From: Vibrio ziniensis
GTDB lineage: Bacteria > Pseudomonadota > Gammaproteobacteria > Enterobacterales > Vibrionaceae
NCBI RefSeq assembly: GCF_011064285.1
Contig: NZ_CP049331.1
Location: 1,674,001-1,738,000, forward strand
Direction: 5' to 3'
Length of the DNA: 64,000 nt
The translations under genes were made by a program, and so were the position numbers. This document shows, piece by piece, positions 46,430-56,565 of this stretch. How positions within the stretch are numbered: position 1 is the first letter of the stretch; every line of letters starts with the position of its first letter. The notes under the pieces are model-generated. The model had not been told where the DNA came from, searched no databases, and saw nothing but the letters and a program-made list of their open reading frames with translations.

Positions 46430-47401
46430 ATGTTAAAACATATCAAACCGACCCTAGCTGCGTCGCTTCTTGCAGCCGTATTCTCACTACCAAGTATGGC
46501 TGCAGAGCTAGAGAAGATTCATTTCTTGATCCCTGGCGGCGCTGGCGGTGGTTGGGATATGACAGCTCGTGGTACTGGTGATGTACTGATGAAAACACAC
46601 CTCATCGATAATGTTTCGTACCAAAACCTATCTGGTGGCGGCGGTGGTAAAGCTATTGCTCACCTTATTGAGACAGCTGATCGTCAAGAAGACACCTTGA
46701 TGGTGAACTCTACACCTATCGTCGTTCGCTCTCTTTCTGGCGTGTTCCCACAGTCTTTCCGCGATTTAACACCTGTAGCGGCAACTGTATCGGATTACGG
46801 CGCACTTGTTGTAGCTGGTGATTCTAAATACAACACATGGGAAGACGTCGTTGCTGATTTTAAAAACGATCCTAAAAACGTAAAAATTGCTGGCGGCTCT
46901 GCACGTGGCAGCATGGACCACTTAGTTGCTGCGGCTGCATTTAAAGGTCAAGGACTAGACCCTAAAGCAGTGCGTTACGTAGCGTATGACGCGGGCGGTA
47001 AAGCAATGGCAGCTCTACTTTCTGGCGAAACTCAGCTGCTTTCAACTGGTCTGGGTGAAGTACTGGAAATGTCGCGTAATGGTCAGGTGAAAGTATTGGC
47101 TATCACTTCACCAAAACGTCTTGAGTCTGCTCCTGATATCCCAACACTTGCTGACTACAACAACTCAACGGTATTTGCTAACTGGCGCGGCTTCTTCGCT
47201 GCACCGGGTGTTAGCCAAGAGAAAGTGGACGAGTGGAATGCTGCTCTAAGCAAGATGTACACAACAGATGAATGGAAAGTGGTTCGTGACCGTAATGGTT
47301 GGATCGACACCTACAAAGCGGACAAAGAGTTCTTTGCGTTCTTAGAAGATCAAGAAAAGCAAATGGGTGACTTAATGCGCGAACTAGGCTTCCTGAAATA
47401 A
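46430..47401 (+). CDS. tctC: TctC, periplasmic binding protein of a tripartite tricarboxylate transporter
   Basis: 323 residues from ATG 46430 (AAGGAAC upstream). Signal peptide LKHIKPTLAASLLAAVFSLP with AMA-type cleavage near residue 26. FLIPGGAGGGWDMTARGTGDVL and LSGGGGGKAIAHLI are the TctC/Bug hallmark. Binds citrate or related carboxylates in the family; the substrate here is not known. A hairpin separates it from tctB, which may set higher levels of the binding protein. Confidence 0.93.
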   Translation: MLKHIKPTLAASLLAAVFSLPSMAAELEKIHFLIPGGAGGGWDMTARGTGDVLMKTHLIDNVSYQNLSGGGGGKAIAHLIETADRQEDTLMVNSTPIVVRSLSGVFPQSFRDLTPVAATVSDYGALVVAGDSKYNTWEDVVADFKNDPKNVKIAGGSARGSMDHLVAAAAFKGQGLDPKAVRYVAYDAGGKAMAALLSGETQLLSTGLGEVLEMSRNGQVKVLAITSPKRLESAPDIPTLADYNNSTVFANWRGFFAAPGVSQEKVDEWNAALSKMYTTDEWKVVRDRNGWIDTYKADKEFFAFLEDQEKQMGDLMRELGFLK

Positions 47402-47408
47402 TCTCTCC

Positions 47409-47435
47409 TTTGGGGTAAGTAGCGCTTGCCCCAAA
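47409..47435 (+). terminator. Hairpin between tctC and tctB (attenuator or stabiliser)
   Basis: TTTGGGG pairs with CCCCAAA, with an inner AAG/CTT pairing. TCTTTT follows. Likely trims or protects the tctC message; tctB starts 153 bases later. Confidence 0.6.
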
Positions 47436-47588
47436 TCTTTTACCCGTAATTGAGTGTGCTTATTACTCCTTTGTTTATTGGTTGGACATTCGACTAGCAG
47501 CGAATGACTTACTCTTGGTTAATGACCTTCATTACCTTGCTCAATTACGGTTTTCTTTCCCTTTAATTTGTAGAACATGGAGTTGGAT

Positions 47589-48086
47589 ATGTCGGAATCG
47601 CCAACGAATTTATTCAGCAAAGAATCCTTACTGTGCCGTGACCGTGTAGGCGCAATGATTTTTCTCGTGCTGTGCCTTTGCTATGGGTATCAAACGTCGC
47701 TGATACCTATGTTTCCCGGCGATGAAGATGAACCTTTCAGCGCCAAAACATTACCCATCATTTTGACCTACATTGGTGTTGGTCTATCACTGCTTCTGCT
47801 GGTGATGGGGCAACCAGATAAGAAAAGTGGTGCGGTGTTGGATTTCAACTGGAAACTGCTGATTGGCTTTTTGTTACTAATGACACTGTACGGCATCGGG
47901 CTCACCTATTTAGGCTTCGTACTGGCAACGGCTTTCTTCCTGTTAGCTGGATTCTATTTGCTGGGCGAGCGCCGTAAGTCTGTGCTTTTGGGCGCATCTT
48001 TCCCGTTTGTCATTGCTTTCTATTTGCTATTAACCAAAGGGCTGGATGTTTACCTAGAGCCCGGACTTATTTTCACTATTTGGTAG
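47589..48086 (+). CDS. tctB: TctB, small membrane subunit of the tricarboxylate transporter
   Basis: 165 residues from ATG 47589 (TGGAG 6 bases upstream); an ATG four codons earlier is part of that site. Four hydrophobic segments: about 20-40, 60-80, 90-110 and 115-155 (LLIGFLLLMTLYGIGLTYLG; LATAFFLLAGFYLLGER). Typical TctB topology. Between tctC and tctA. Confidence 0.9.
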   Translation: MSESPTNLFSKESLLCRDRVGAMIFLVLCLCYGYQTSLIPMFPGDEDEPFSAKTLPIILTYIGVGLSLLLLVMGQPDKKSGAVLDFNWKLLIGFLLLMTLYGIGLTYLGFVLATAFFLLAGFYLLGERRKSVLLGASFPFVIAFYLLLTKGLDVYLEPGLIFTIW

Positions 48087-48095
48087 GAACGGATT

Positions 48096-49622
48096 ATGTT
48101 AGACGGAATTTTACAAGGACTCTCTACCGCCGTAATGCCATTTAACTTGTTGATGGTTATCGTCGGTTGTTTTGTCGGTACATTTATTGGGATGTTGCCG
48201 GGTTTAGGCCCGATTTCTGCCATCGCCTTGATGATACCTATTACATATGGCTTAGAACCTTCTTCAGGCCTTATTTTGATGGCGGGTGTTTATTACGGCG
48301 CGATTTTTGGCGGCTCAACATCGTCAATCCTGATTAACGCGCCCGGCTGTTCTGCCACTGTGGTAACTGCGTTTGACGGCTACCCTATGGCGCAAAAAGG
48401 TCAAGCAGGTAAAGCATTAGCATTGGCCGCTTACGCTTCTTTCACTGGTGGCACTTTATCAGCCATCATGCTGCTTGTAGCCGCGCCAGCTTTAGCAAAA
48501 GTATCACTTAGCTTCCAATCATCCGACTACTTCGCATTGATGCTGATGGGTCTATCCGCTGTTGCTGCCTTCGCAGGTAAAGGGCAAGTGATTAAAGCGT
48601 GGATGATGACCATTCTTGGTTTGATGCTATCAACCGTAGGTATCGACAAAGGTATCGGTGTAGAGCGTTTTACTTTCGGTTTAACTGACTTAATGGATGG
48701 CTTTAGCTTCCTGCTGCTTGCTATGGCAACGTTCGCGCTTGGCGAAACATTAATGGGCATTTTGAAGCCAGAACTTGATACGAGAAATGAAGAAAACGAC
48801 AAACTTGCCAATATCGGCAGTATGAAAGTAACCAAAGAAGAAGTCCGTGAAGCTGCGCCTGTTGCACTACGCTCTTCTCTACTCGGTTTCTTTACTGGTG
48901 TTTTGCCGGGAGCAGGAGCAACGATTGCTGCGTTCCTAAGCTACGGTATGGAGCGTAACATTGCACCAAAACACAAACGTGACGAATTTGGTAAAGGTTC
49001 ACTTCGTGGTCTAGTCGCACCAGAATCTGCAAACAACGCAGCTTCAAGTGGTTCGTTTGTTCCGCTACTAACGCTTGGTATTCCGGGCTCAGGTACGACG
49101 GCGATTATGCTTGGTGCATTGATCGCTTACGGTATTCAACCAGGGCCTAGACTGTTTGTTGAACATCCAGATGTGTTCTGGTCAGTAATCATTTCAATGT
49201 ATGTGGGCAACATTGTTTTGCTTATTCTGAATTTGCCATTGATCCCTTACATTTCTAAGTTGTTGGCTGTACCAAGAACAGTGCTTCTACCTATGATTTT
49301 GTTCTTCTCAATCACAGGTGTGTATCTGGTTTCGTTCAACACCATGGACGTGTTCATTATGATTCTCATCGCAATGGGAGCGATTGCCCTACGTCTAGCT
49401 AACTTCCCATTAGCGCCGCTACTACTTGGGTTTATCTTAGGTGGTTTGATGGAAGAGAACTTGCGCCGTGCATTGATGATCTCCGATGGTGAAATTAGCT
49501 TCTTGTGGGAACGCCCTATCACTCTAACCTTCACGGTTATTTCAGTGCTAGTGCTTGTCAGCCCACTGCTAGCTGTGATTGCGAATAAGCTTCGTCGACC
49601 ACAAACGGCTAAAGTGCAATAA
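48096..49622 (+). CDS. tctA: TctA, large membrane subunit of the tricarboxylate transporter
   Basis: 508 residues, about 12 membrane segments. The family motif is GTFIGMLPGLGPISAIALMIP near the N-terminus; YYGAIFGGSTSSILINAPG and VLPGAGATIAAFLSYG, then LTLGIPGSGTTAIMLGAL repeat the GxxxGxxPG pattern. No tctDE two-component genes are nearby. A strong terminator follows. Confidence 0.95.
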   Translation: MLDGILQGLSTAVMPFNLLMVIVGCFVGTFIGMLPGLGPISAIALMIPITYGLEPSSGLILMAGVYYGAIFGGSTSSILINAPGCSATVVTAFDGYPMAQKGQAGKALALAAYASFTGGTLSAIMLLVAAPALAKVSLSFQSSDYFALMLMGLSAVAAFAGKGQVIKAWMMTILGLMLSTVGIDKGIGVERFTFGLTDLMDGFSFLLLAMATFALGETLMGILKPELDTRNEENDKLANIGSMKVTKEEVREAAPVALRSSLLGFFTGVLPGAGATIAAFLSYGMERNIAPKHKRDEFGKGSLRGLVAPESANNAASSGSFVPLLTLGIPGSGTTAIMLGALIAYGIQPGPRLFVEHPDVFWSVIISMYVGNIVLLILNLPLIPYISKLLAVPRTVLLPMILFFSITGVYLVSFNTMDVFIMILIAMGAIALRLANFPLAPLLLGFILGGLMEENLRRALMISDGEISFLWERPITLTFTVISVLVLVSPLLAVIANKLRRPQTAKVQ

Positions 49623-49672
49623 AGCACATTAGTAATAAAAACCATTAGTCGTAAAAAAGAACCGTAAACATC

Positions 49673-49701
49673 AAAGCCTAGTGTCTTCACTAGGCTTTTT
49701 T
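49673..49701 (+). terminator. Intrinsic terminator of the tct operon
   Basis: AAAGCCTAGTG and CACTAGGCTTT form an 11-bp stem with a TCTT loop, then a T-run. Confidence 0.92.
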
Positions 49702-49815
49702 GTTTTCGATATAAATAAACTTAAGAATGAGTTTTCTATTTTCTGTCGACATAATTTTCACACTTGCCCTCGTAGTATCACCTGCATAGAAACACATTCT
49801 CTAAAGGTATTTATT

Positions 49816-50172
49816 GTGAAACCAGGCAGAACAGGCATTCAACGCATAATTTTTGCGACAGGCTATTCCATGAAAGGTTTACAAGCCGCATGGATAAACG
49901 AAGCAGCCTTCCGTCAGGAACTGGTTGCTTCCGCGCTTCTCACCATCAGTCTCTTTTTTCTTCCTGTCACCAACTTAGAACGCATCGCTATGGTGGGTTC
50001 TTTAACACTGGTTTTACTAGCGGAACTGCTTAACTCAGCCATTGAAGCGGTGGTTGACCGAATCGGTAGTGAAAAGCATGAACTCAGCGGGAGAGCGAAA
50101 GACATCGGCTCAGCAGCAGTGTTTGTTGCTCTAGCATTCGCAGCTTTTACTTGGCTAATTATTTTGGTGTAA
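49816..50172 (+). CDS. dgkA: DgkA, diacylglycerol kinase
   Basis: 118 residues from GTG 49816 (AAAGG upstream); an ATG at 49681 overlaps the terminator and would add 45 odd residues. Three membrane helices; NEAAFRQEL (about 28-36) and ELLNSAIEAVVDRIGSE (about 69-85) hold the catalytic and Mg-binding glutamates. Recycles diacylglycerol released when EptA transfers phosphoethanolamine, and eptA starts 4 bases later, a sensible pairing. Confidence 0.92.
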   Translation: MKPGRTGIQRIIFATGYSMKGLQAAWINEAAFRQELVASALLTISLFFLPVTNLERIAMVGSLTLVLLAELLNSAIEAVVDRIGSEKHELSGRAKDIGSAAVFVALAFAAFTWLIILV

Positions 50173-50176
50173 CACT

Positions 50177-51817
50177 ATGAAACTGATTAAACCAAATTTC
50201 TCACTTTCTTATGCCGGCGTGACTCTCGTACTGGCTACATTTTTCGCTTTACTGATGAATCTGCCTGTATATGCAACCCTGGCAGACATTTTCGATAAAC
50301 TTGATAGCGTGAAAATCGGCTTCATTATTTCATTGCCTTTCTTTTTTGCAGCTGCTTTGAACTTGCTTTTTAATCTGTTCAGTTGGCCATACATCACTAA
50401 ACCAATCTTTATCGTTTTGATTATTGTTTCTAGCTTTGTCAGTTATGCGAGTTTTAATTATGGAACACTGTTTGATACTGACATGATCACCAATATTGTT
50501 GAAACAGACTCGAGCGAAGCAGGTTCTTACTTAAGCTTTTACTCAATCGGTTGGGTCGTAGTACTCGGTCTGGTTCCTGCGGTAATGTTAGCGTTGACCA
50601 AAATTCAAAAGCCCAGTTCTTGGATTAACTTCACTCTAAGAAAGCTAGGATCAATGGCTGCATCACTTGTTGTGATTGGCGTCATCGCTATGCTTTACTA
50701 CCAAGATTATTCATCGGTTGGACGTAATAATAGCTATCTGAAAAAGCTCATCATCCCAACCGAATTTGTTTACAGCACAAGTAAATTTGTTAAACAGAAA
50801 TATTTCGCTAAACCTATCGTATATAAAGAACTGGGTTTGGATGCTAAACAGTCTCCCAAAGCGCTAGCTTCAGCAGAAACTAAACCAACACTATTTGTTT
50901 TCCTGTTAGGTGAAACTGCTCGTTCATACAACTATGAACTCAATGGTTATGAGCGCCCTACCAATCCTTACACTCGTAACTTAGATGTCATTTCGTTTAA
51001 GGATGTGAGCTCATGTGGTACTGCTACTGCGGTTTCGGTGCCTTGTATGTTTTCTGCTATGGATAAAAGCAACTTCAATCGTGATATCGCAGACAATCAA
51101 GACAACGTACTAGATATTCTCAGCCATGCAGGTGTCGACGTTGCTTGGCAAGACAACGATGGTGGCGACAAAGAAGTGGCTAAACGTATCAAGAAAACGG
51201 AAATCAACCGTAAACGCGTTGATGATATGTGTAACGGTGAAACTTGTTATGACATGGCAATGTTGGAAAACTTTGACCAAAAAGTTGACGCGTTACAAGG
51301 CAACCGCATGATGGTTATGCACCTCATCGGAAGCCATGGCCCGACCTATTTTCAACGTTATCCAAAAAACATGGGCACATTCCAACCAGATTGCCCACGC
51401 AGTGATATCGAAAACTGTAGTGTTGAACAAATCGTCAATAGTTACGACAATACCATTGCCTACACAGATTATGTGGTAGCTCAAACCATCGACAAACTAC
51501 AAGCACTACAAGACAAATACAACACAGCCCTTGTGTATATCTCCGACCACGGTGAATCTCTGGGTGAAAACGGCATGTTCTTACACGGTATGCCTTACGG
51601 ACTGGCTCCGAACAACCAAACTCATGTCCCACTTATCGTTTGGTTCTCCGACGGTTTTAAGCAAGAGAAACATCTACAAGCAAATTGTCTTGAGAACCAC
51701 GCTACAAATCGTCAGTACTCACAGGATAACGTGTTCCATTCGCTACTTGGCATCATGGATGTCAACACAAAAGCCTACAACCCAGATATGGATTTATTCG
51801 CTAGCTGTCGTTCTTAA
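50177..51817 (+). CDS. eptA: EptA-like lipid A phosphoethanolamine transferase
   Basis: 546 residues. Five N-terminal membrane helices (to about 185), then a periplasmic sulfatase-like domain. FVFLLGETARSYNYELNGYE (about 239-258) carries the nucleophile Thr246; HLIGSHGPTYFQRYP and YISDHGESLGENGMFLHGMP provide zinc ligands. Transfers phosphoethanolamine to lipid A, lowering its negative charge and polymyxin sensitivity. Co-transcribed with dgkA. Confidence 0.93.
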   Translation: MKLIKPNFSLSYAGVTLVLATFFALLMNLPVYATLADIFDKLDSVKIGFIISLPFFFAAALNLLFNLFSWPYITKPIFIVLIIVSSFVSYASFNYGTLFDTDMITNIVETDSSEAGSYLSFYSIGWVVVLGLVPAVMLALTKIQKPSSWINFTLRKLGSMAASLVVIGVIAMLYYQDYSSVGRNNSYLKKLIIPTEFVYSTSKFVKQKYFAKPIVYKELGLDAKQSPKALASAETKPTLFVFLLGETARSYNYELNGYERPTNPYTRNLDVISFKDVSSCGTATAVSVPCMFSAMDKSNFNRDIADNQDNVLDILSHAGVDVAWQDNDGGDKEVAKRIKKTEINRKRVDDMCNGETCYDMAMLENFDQKVDALQGNRMMVMHLIGSHGPTYFQRYPKNMGTFQPDCPRSDIENCSVEQIVNSYDNTIAYTDYVVAQTIDKLQALQDKYNTALVYISDHGESLGENGMFLHGMPYGLAPNNQTHVPLIVWFSDGFKQEKHLQANCLENHATNRQYSQDNVFHSLLGIMDVNTKAYNPDMDLFASCRS

Positions 51818-51855
51818 TCGTTATTGATGTTTTCACAATTCACTGTGTGATATTT

Positions 51856-51878
51856 GCGCCCTAACTGGGCGCTTTTTT
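51856..51878 (+). terminator. Intrinsic terminator of dgkA-eptA
   Basis: GCGCCC and GGGCGC with a TAACT loop, followed by six T. Confidence 0.92.
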
Positions 51879-51893
51879 ATACCGCAAATAAAA

Positions 51894-51913
51894 AGCGCTG
51901 CCGAGGCAGCGCT
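51894..51913 (-). terminator. Intrinsic terminator of mglBAC
   Basis: On the minus strand AGCGCTGCC and GGCAGCGCT form a 9-bp stem followed by TTTTTATTTG. Back-to-back with the eptA terminator. Confidence 0.9.
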
Positions 51914-51935
51914 AAGAACAACTTTAATATAGATC

Positions 51936-52943
51936 TTATTTCTTGTTTGCGTACTTCATTGAGTCCAATGCTACCGCGAATACGATGATTGAACCTTTGA
52001 TGATGTACTGCCAGTAAGGGCTAACACCGATGTATGTCATACCGTAGTTGATAACGGTAAAGATTAGAACACCCGTTACAACGCCTGCGATACTACCAAC
52101 ACCACCCGCGAATGACACACCACCTACCACACAAGCTGCGATTGCATCAAGTTCGTATAAGAAACCTAAGTTATTGGTTGCACTACCGATACGACCCGCT
52201 TCCAACATACCACCGAAGGCATAGAAGACACCTGAAAGTGCGTACACTTTTAGTAGAGTCATTGGTACGTTAACACCTGATACTTTTGCAGCTTCTGGGT
52301 TACCACCTACAGCGAAAATGTTTTTGCCGAATACAGTCTTGTTCCAAAGAATCCACATGAATATCACAGCGATAATAGCGTAGAAGGTTATATACGAGAA
52401 TCGGAACCCACCTATTCGAATAAAACCTTGGGTGAATGCTGTGAAGCGCTCGTCGAAGCCTGCGATTGGTGATGCACCAACTGCGTCGTAGTAAAGTGAG
52501 TTGATACCGTAAACGATGATCATTGTGCCTAGTGTCGCGATGAAAGGAGTTACTTTCATGTAAGCAACGATAACGCCGTTCACCAGACCGATGATTGCAC
52601 CGATTAAACATACACAAAGGATAACGGCAACGATTGGCACTTCACCAATGCTTGGGAATACTTTGTTAACGTTTTCAATAGACTGTAGCAAGGTTGCTGA
52701 GATAACCGCAGCCAAACCTACCTGACGACCTGCAGATAAGTCCGTACCTTGTGTGACGATAAGACCCGCAACACCAAGTGCGATAATTACGCGAACTGAT
52801 GACTGAGTTAAAATGTTACTTAAATTTCGTAAGCTTAAAAATGATGGTTCTTGAATAACGATAACCGCTAATAAAATAAACAGAACCGCGTAAATTGCAC
52901 CTTCTTTTAAGTGCTTTAATGCAAATGACTTAACAGCATCCAT
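51936..52943 (-). CDS. mglC: MglC, galactose/methyl-galactoside ABC permease
   Basis: 335 residues, eight or more membrane helices, BPD_transp_2 family. SSVRVIIALGVAGLIVTQGTDLSAGRQVGLAAV (about 48-80, conserved sugar-permease part) and FAVGGNPEAAKVSGVNV (the loop contacting the ATPase, about 214-230). Last gene of mglBAC, 10 bases after mglA. Confidence 0.95.
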   Translation of the reverse strand: MDAVKSFALKHLKEGAIYAVLFILLAVIVIQEPSFLSLRNLSNILTQSSVRVIIALGVAGLIVTQGTDLSAGRQVGLAAVISATLLQSIENVNKVFPSIGEVPIVAVILCVCLIGAIIGLVNGVIVAYMKVTPFIATLGTMIIVYGINSLYYDAVGASPIAGFDERFTAFTQGFIRIGGFRFSYITFYAIIAVIFMWILWNKTVFGKNIFAVGGNPEAAKVSGVNVPMTLLKVYALSGVFYAFGGMLEAGRIGSATNNLGFLYELDAIAACVVGGVSFAGGVGSIAGVVTGVLIFTVINYGMTYIGVSPYWQYIIKGSIIVFAVALDSMKYANKK

Positions 52944-52953
52944 AATATTTTCC

Positions 52954-54462
52954 CTAGAGGTAACGAGAGGCTAGCTCTAATATTTCAGTCTGAGTGGTTT
53001 CTTTAGTATTCACGATTCCCGCTGCGCGGCCGTTACTCATTACTAAAATTCGATCGGTAGTACCTAATAACTCTGGCATTTCAGAGGAAATCATAATGAT
53101 TCCTTTATTTTTCTTCGCGAGTTCCAACATTAATTGGTAAATTTCAAATTTAGCACCCACGTCGATACCACGAGTTGGCTCATCCAACATTAATATTTCT
53201 GGCTGGGTTAACAACCAGCGCCCAATAATAACTTTTTGTTGGTTACCACCTGAGAGTGAGCCGATTTGAGTTTGATGCGTTGGTGTTTTTACACTCATCG
53301 AATCAATTACCCATTGAGTATCACTCTTCATCTTTTTATTACTTAATAAACCCGATTTGGTTTTATACTCATCGACGTTTGCAACTAATGAGTTGAAAGT
53401 AATATCAAGGTTGCCGTAAATACCTGTTGAGCGACGTTCTTCAGTTACTAGAGCGAAACCATTACCAATCGCTTCATGTGCATCGCGGTTTTTCATTTCG
53501 CGACCATGAAGAATAATGTGCCCTTCGCTTCTTTCACGAATACCGAAGATGGTTTCAACGATATCTGTACGACGTGAACCCACAAGACCTGCTACACCTA
53601 GAATTTCACCCGCTCTTAGTTCAAACGAAATATCTTGAATTGAAGGTTGGTTTAGAGCTGTTAGGTTCTTAACTTCTAAGATGACTTCTTTAGGAACGTT
53701 AGTCTTTTCAGGGAAACGGTGAGTTAATTCTCGACCAACCATCATTGCGATGATCTTATCCATATCAAGACCTTTCAGTGGGCGAGTATCCACCCATTGA
53801 CCATCTCGTAGAATGGTTATTTCATCACAGATAGCAAATATCTCTTCCATTTTGTGAGAGATATATACCACACCACAGCCTTTATTCTTTAGCTTATTGA
53901 TAATGGTAAATAAGTGATTTACTTCTTTTTCAGTTAGAGAAGAAGTTGGCTCGTCCATGATCACTATTTTTGCATCGTAAGAGAACGCTTTAGCAATTTC
54001 TAACATCTGCATTTGAGACACGGATAAAGTCGCAACTTTAACTCGTGGATCGATATTAATATCTAGCTCTTCGAAAATAGCTTTTGTATCACGATACATT
54101 TTGTCGTGGTCTACAAATAAACCTTTCTTTGGATAGCGACCAAGCCAAATATTATCCATTACTGAACATTGCTTAACTTGGTTTAATTCTTGGTGAACCA
54201 TGGAAACGCCAGATTCCAATGCTTCTTTAGAAGAGGAGAAGTTAATATGTTTTCCTAAGAAAATAATATCACCTTCATCTTTTTCGTAAATTCCAAATAG
54301 ACATTTTAATAGCGTCGATTTACCCGCTCCGTTTTCACCCATTAATGCGTGAATTGAGTGAGGTCGAACTTTTAAATTAACTTTATCTAATGCCTTTACA
54401 CCTGGAAATGATTTACTCACCCCTGTCATTTCTAACAGGAATTCATGTGTTGTATCTACCAT
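52954..54462 (-). CDS. mglA: MglA, galactose ABC transporter ATPase
   Basis: 502 residues from ATG 54462 ([19 protein letters not shown]); the longer frame from 54504 adds a Lys/Phe-rich stretch. Two ABC domains: Walker [10 protein letters not shown] and signature/Walker B ([19 protein letters not shown]) in the first; the second has a degenerate Walker A (GLVGSRRTD) but LSGGNQQK and LMLDEPTRG. Typical of MglA/RbsA. Between mglB and mglC. Confidence 0.96.
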   Translation of the reverse strand: MVDTTHEFLLEMTGVSKSFPGVKALDKVNLKVRPHSIHALMGENGAGKSTLLKCLFGIYEKDEGDIIFLGKHINFSSSKEALESGVSMVHQELNQVKQCSVMDNIWLGRYPKKGLFVDHDKMYRDTKAIFEELDINIDPRVKVATLSVSQMQMLEIAKAFSYDAKIVIMDEPTSSLTEKEVNHLFTIINKLKNKGCGVVYISHKMEEIFAICDEITILRDGQWVDTRPLKGLDMDKIIAMMVGRELTHRFPEKTNVPKEVILEVKNLTALNQPSIQDISFELRAGEILGVAGLVGSRRTDIVETIFGIRERSEGHIILHGREMKNRDAHEAIGNGFALVTEERRSTGIYGNLDITFNSLVANVDEYKTKSGLLSNKKMKSDTQWVIDSMSVKTPTHQTQIGSLSGGNQQKVIIGRWLLTQPEILMLDEPTRGIDVGAKFEIYQLMLELAKKNKGIIMISSEMPELLGTTDRILVMSNGRAAGIVNTKETTQTEILELASRYL

Positions 54463-54551
54463 GGCATCACTTAATTTTTTAAATTTGAAACCAATAAATA
54501 TCAATTAATAGCTATCAATTAATAAATACTAATTAAGATATTAACGGGTAA

Positions 54552-54576
54552 ATATAGGGGGCTTAGCCCCCTATAT
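54552..54576 (-). promoter_or_regulatory. Perfect hairpin between mglB and mglA
   Basis: ATATAGGGGGC and GCCCCCTATAT form an 11-bp stem with a 3-base loop, 9 bases past the mglB stop. Such structures commonly stabilise the mglB message relative to mglA/C or attenuate read-through. Confidence 0.75.
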
Positions 54577-54584
54577 TACAGTTA

Positions 54585-55559
54585 TTACTCTAGAGTTGAT
54601 TTATCAACACCTACGTAAGGAACGCGAACAACTTTACCGTTCATTTCCCACTGAGTACCTTCAGTTGCCTTTTTACCTTCCGCGAGGTTACGAGCTAATT
54701 CGAATGTTGCTTTAGCTTGTGAAGTTGCATCGTTTAGTACAGTACCAGCCATTTCGCCAGACTTAACTAGAGCTAGAGCTTCTGCTAGAGCGTCAACACC
54801 GAATACTGGGATTTTTTGACCAGCGCCACGTAGTGCTTCGATTGCACCCATTGCCATACCGTCGTTGTTTGCGATAACAACTTCGATTTTGCTACCATTA
54901 GGGCCAGATAACCATGCATCCATTTTATCTTTAGCCATTGCGGTATCCCACATACCGGTATCCATGTGCAATTCTTGAGTCTTAATGCCGTTCGCATTGA
55001 TTTGCTTAACAGAATAAGTAGTACGAGCTTCTGCGTCTGGGTGACCAGGTTCACCTTTCAACATTACATATTGAAGTACGCCATCACCGTTTTTGTCCCA
55101 AGATTTGTTTGCTTTCCAATGTTGGGCAATTAGGTCACCTTGGATAACACCAGACTCTTTAGAGTCAGTACCTACGTAGTAAGCTTTGTCGTAACTTGCA
55201 AGCGCAGCTGCACTTGGTTCTTTGTTATAGAAAACAACTGGAACGTCATCAATTTTCGCTTTGCTGATGATAGAAGGTGCAGCAGCAGGGTCCACAAGGT
55301 TGATAGCAAGCGCTTGAACACCACGAGCCAGCATAACGTCAACTTGGTCGTTTTGCATTGATTGGCTGTTTTGAGAGTCGTTCATTAGAAGACGAACATC
55401 TTTATCGCCAGCAGCTTCTTTTTCGATAGCTTGGCGAACAACAGACATGAAGTTGTCATCGTATTTATAGATAGTGAAACCCAAAGTGGTATCAGCAAGA
55501 GTTTGTGTAGCGAAACCCATACCAGCAGTAAGCATAGCAAGTGCAGTTAGCTTTCTCAT
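54585..55559 (-). CDS. mglB: MglB, periplasmic D-galactose-binding protein
   Basis: 324 residues. Signal peptide [20 protein letters not shown] with cleavage after LAD/ALA region near residue 22. Mature start [16 protein letters not shown] matches galactose/glucose-binding protein; DKNGDGVLQ is the EF-hand-like calcium loop (about 155-163), and [13 protein letters not shown] is conserved. First gene of mglBAC, controlled by two LacI-family operators. Confidence 0.96.
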   Translation of the reverse strand: MRKLTALAMLTAGMGFATQTLADTTLGFTIYKYDDNFMSVVRQAIEKEAAGDKDVRLLMNDSQNSQSMQNDQVDVMLARGVQALAINLVDPAAAPSIISKAKIDDVPVVFYNKEPSAAALASYDKAYYVGTDSKESGVIQGDLIAQHWKANKSWDKNGDGVLQYVMLKGEPGHPDAEARTTYSVKQINANGIKTQELHMDTGMWDTAMAKDKMDAWLSGPNGSKIEVVIANNDGMAMGAIEALRGAGQKIPVFGVDALAEALALVKSGEMAGTVLNDATSQAKATFELARNLAEGKKATEGTQWEMNGKVVRVPYVGVDKSTLE

Positions 55560-55595
55560 GTAAGTGTCCTATTTGTCTTTATTAATATACGTGTA

Positions 55596-55630
55596 GGGAA
55601 ACGTTTACCATTCCAATGAAAACGTTTACG
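55596..55630. promoter_or_regulatory. Tandem GalR/LacI-type operators upstream of mglB
   Basis: GGGAAACGTTTACC (55596-55609) and TGAAAACGTTTACG (55617-55630), centres 21 bp apart (two helical turns). Same core as the lacZ operator, AAACGTTTAC. Confidence 0.75.
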
Positions 55631-56073
55631 CATTGAAGTATATTGATTAACAGGATGAATTGTGTGAGCCAGATAGGATTTTGTTAGCGCTAATTTACAA
55701 TTGTAACTATTTGTTTAAATTGTTTGAGACCACATGCAAAAACAGACCTCGTACGTAACATAGTGTAACAGCGAGAGCTATTTCGCGTTTTCAGGGTACT
55801 ACAGATCACATTTCGATGGAATTTAGTTCATATATGAATCAAAAGAGTTAAGAAATGCCATTCCAAATGAATAACATTGCTCAGTTCATTGTTATACCCG
55901 TAAATGAATAAATTTTGAATATTTATATTTCATTTTATGTTATTGGCATATGCTATTTATAGGTTCATTATTTTATTCCCTCACCCACCTCACGCGTCAA
56001 ATTTAGTGAAAACGTGACACCTTGTGAATATGTGGGTTACTTAACATCCTCAAGTCATTACAAGGACAAGGCA
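55631..56073. other. Non-coding gap between mgl operators and the NifX-like gene
   Basis: 443 bp with no ORF that I support. It contains the divergent promoters. No further repeat or RNA family was recognised. Confidence 0.5.
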
Positions 56074-56550
56074 ATGAAATACGCGATTCCTATCTGCAAT
56101 GGAAAACTGTTTAATCATTATTCAAAATCACCTCAATTACTGGTCATTGATGATGTAACGGGACAGCATGAGACAATTGAGGTCTTACAACCTAAAATTA
56201 ATAGTACATGTGGTAAAAAAACTCAGATCATGTCTCTTCTGTCACAACAGAAAGTCGATGCAGTTATTGTTAAAAACATCGGAGAGGCCATGCTATCCAG
56301 TCTTTTCCATCAGGGCATAAAGGTTTTCACTATAATTAGAGGAGCTGAAGTCACCACTTTAGACTTCTCTAAGCTTGTACCTGTTACTGATATTAGTTTT
56401 GCTAGGCCGTCTGTGAACAAGCAGCACAAAGACCATCAATGTTGTAAAAACAAACATGCTCAATTGGAAAACAAGCTTGCAGTTCGAATGAACCAACTTA
56501 GTCCTAAAACACTAAGTAAACTACAAAGAATCTACGGTATTGATCGTTGA
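56074..56550 (+). CDS. NifX/NifB/NafY-family (dinitrogenase cofactor-type) metal-cluster protein
   Basis: 158 residues from ATG 56074 (AAGGAC upstream); a start at 56014 would add 20 residues lacking conservation. KYAIPICNGKLFNHYSKSPQ at the N-terminus and VDAVIVKNIGEAMLSSLFHQ (about 60-79) are the Nitro_FeMo-Co fold. The C-terminal extension carries CC in HQCCKNKH and a helical end. No nif genes are present, so the partner metal/cluster is not nitrogenase. It is 15 bp upstream of an NqrM-like gene. Confidence 0.82.
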   Translation: MKYAIPICNGKLFNHYSKSPQLLVIDDVTGQHETIEVLQPKINSTCGKKTQIMSLLSQQKVDAVIVKNIGEAMLSSLFHQGIKVFTIIRGAEVTTLDFSKLVPVTDISFARPSVNKQHKDHQCCKNKHAQLENKLAVRMNQLSPKTLSKLQRIYGIDR

Positions 56551-56565
56551 ACGGAGATAACCACC

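Noticed and set aside
49681..49815. 45-residue N-terminal extension of dgkA
   Set aside because: It begins inside the tct terminator and has Cys/His-rich residues unlike DgkA; GTG 49816 gives the normal 118-residue protein.
55631..56073. An additional gene in the mglB-NifX gap
   Set aside because: No frame has both a plausible start with ribosome-binding site and convincing composition.
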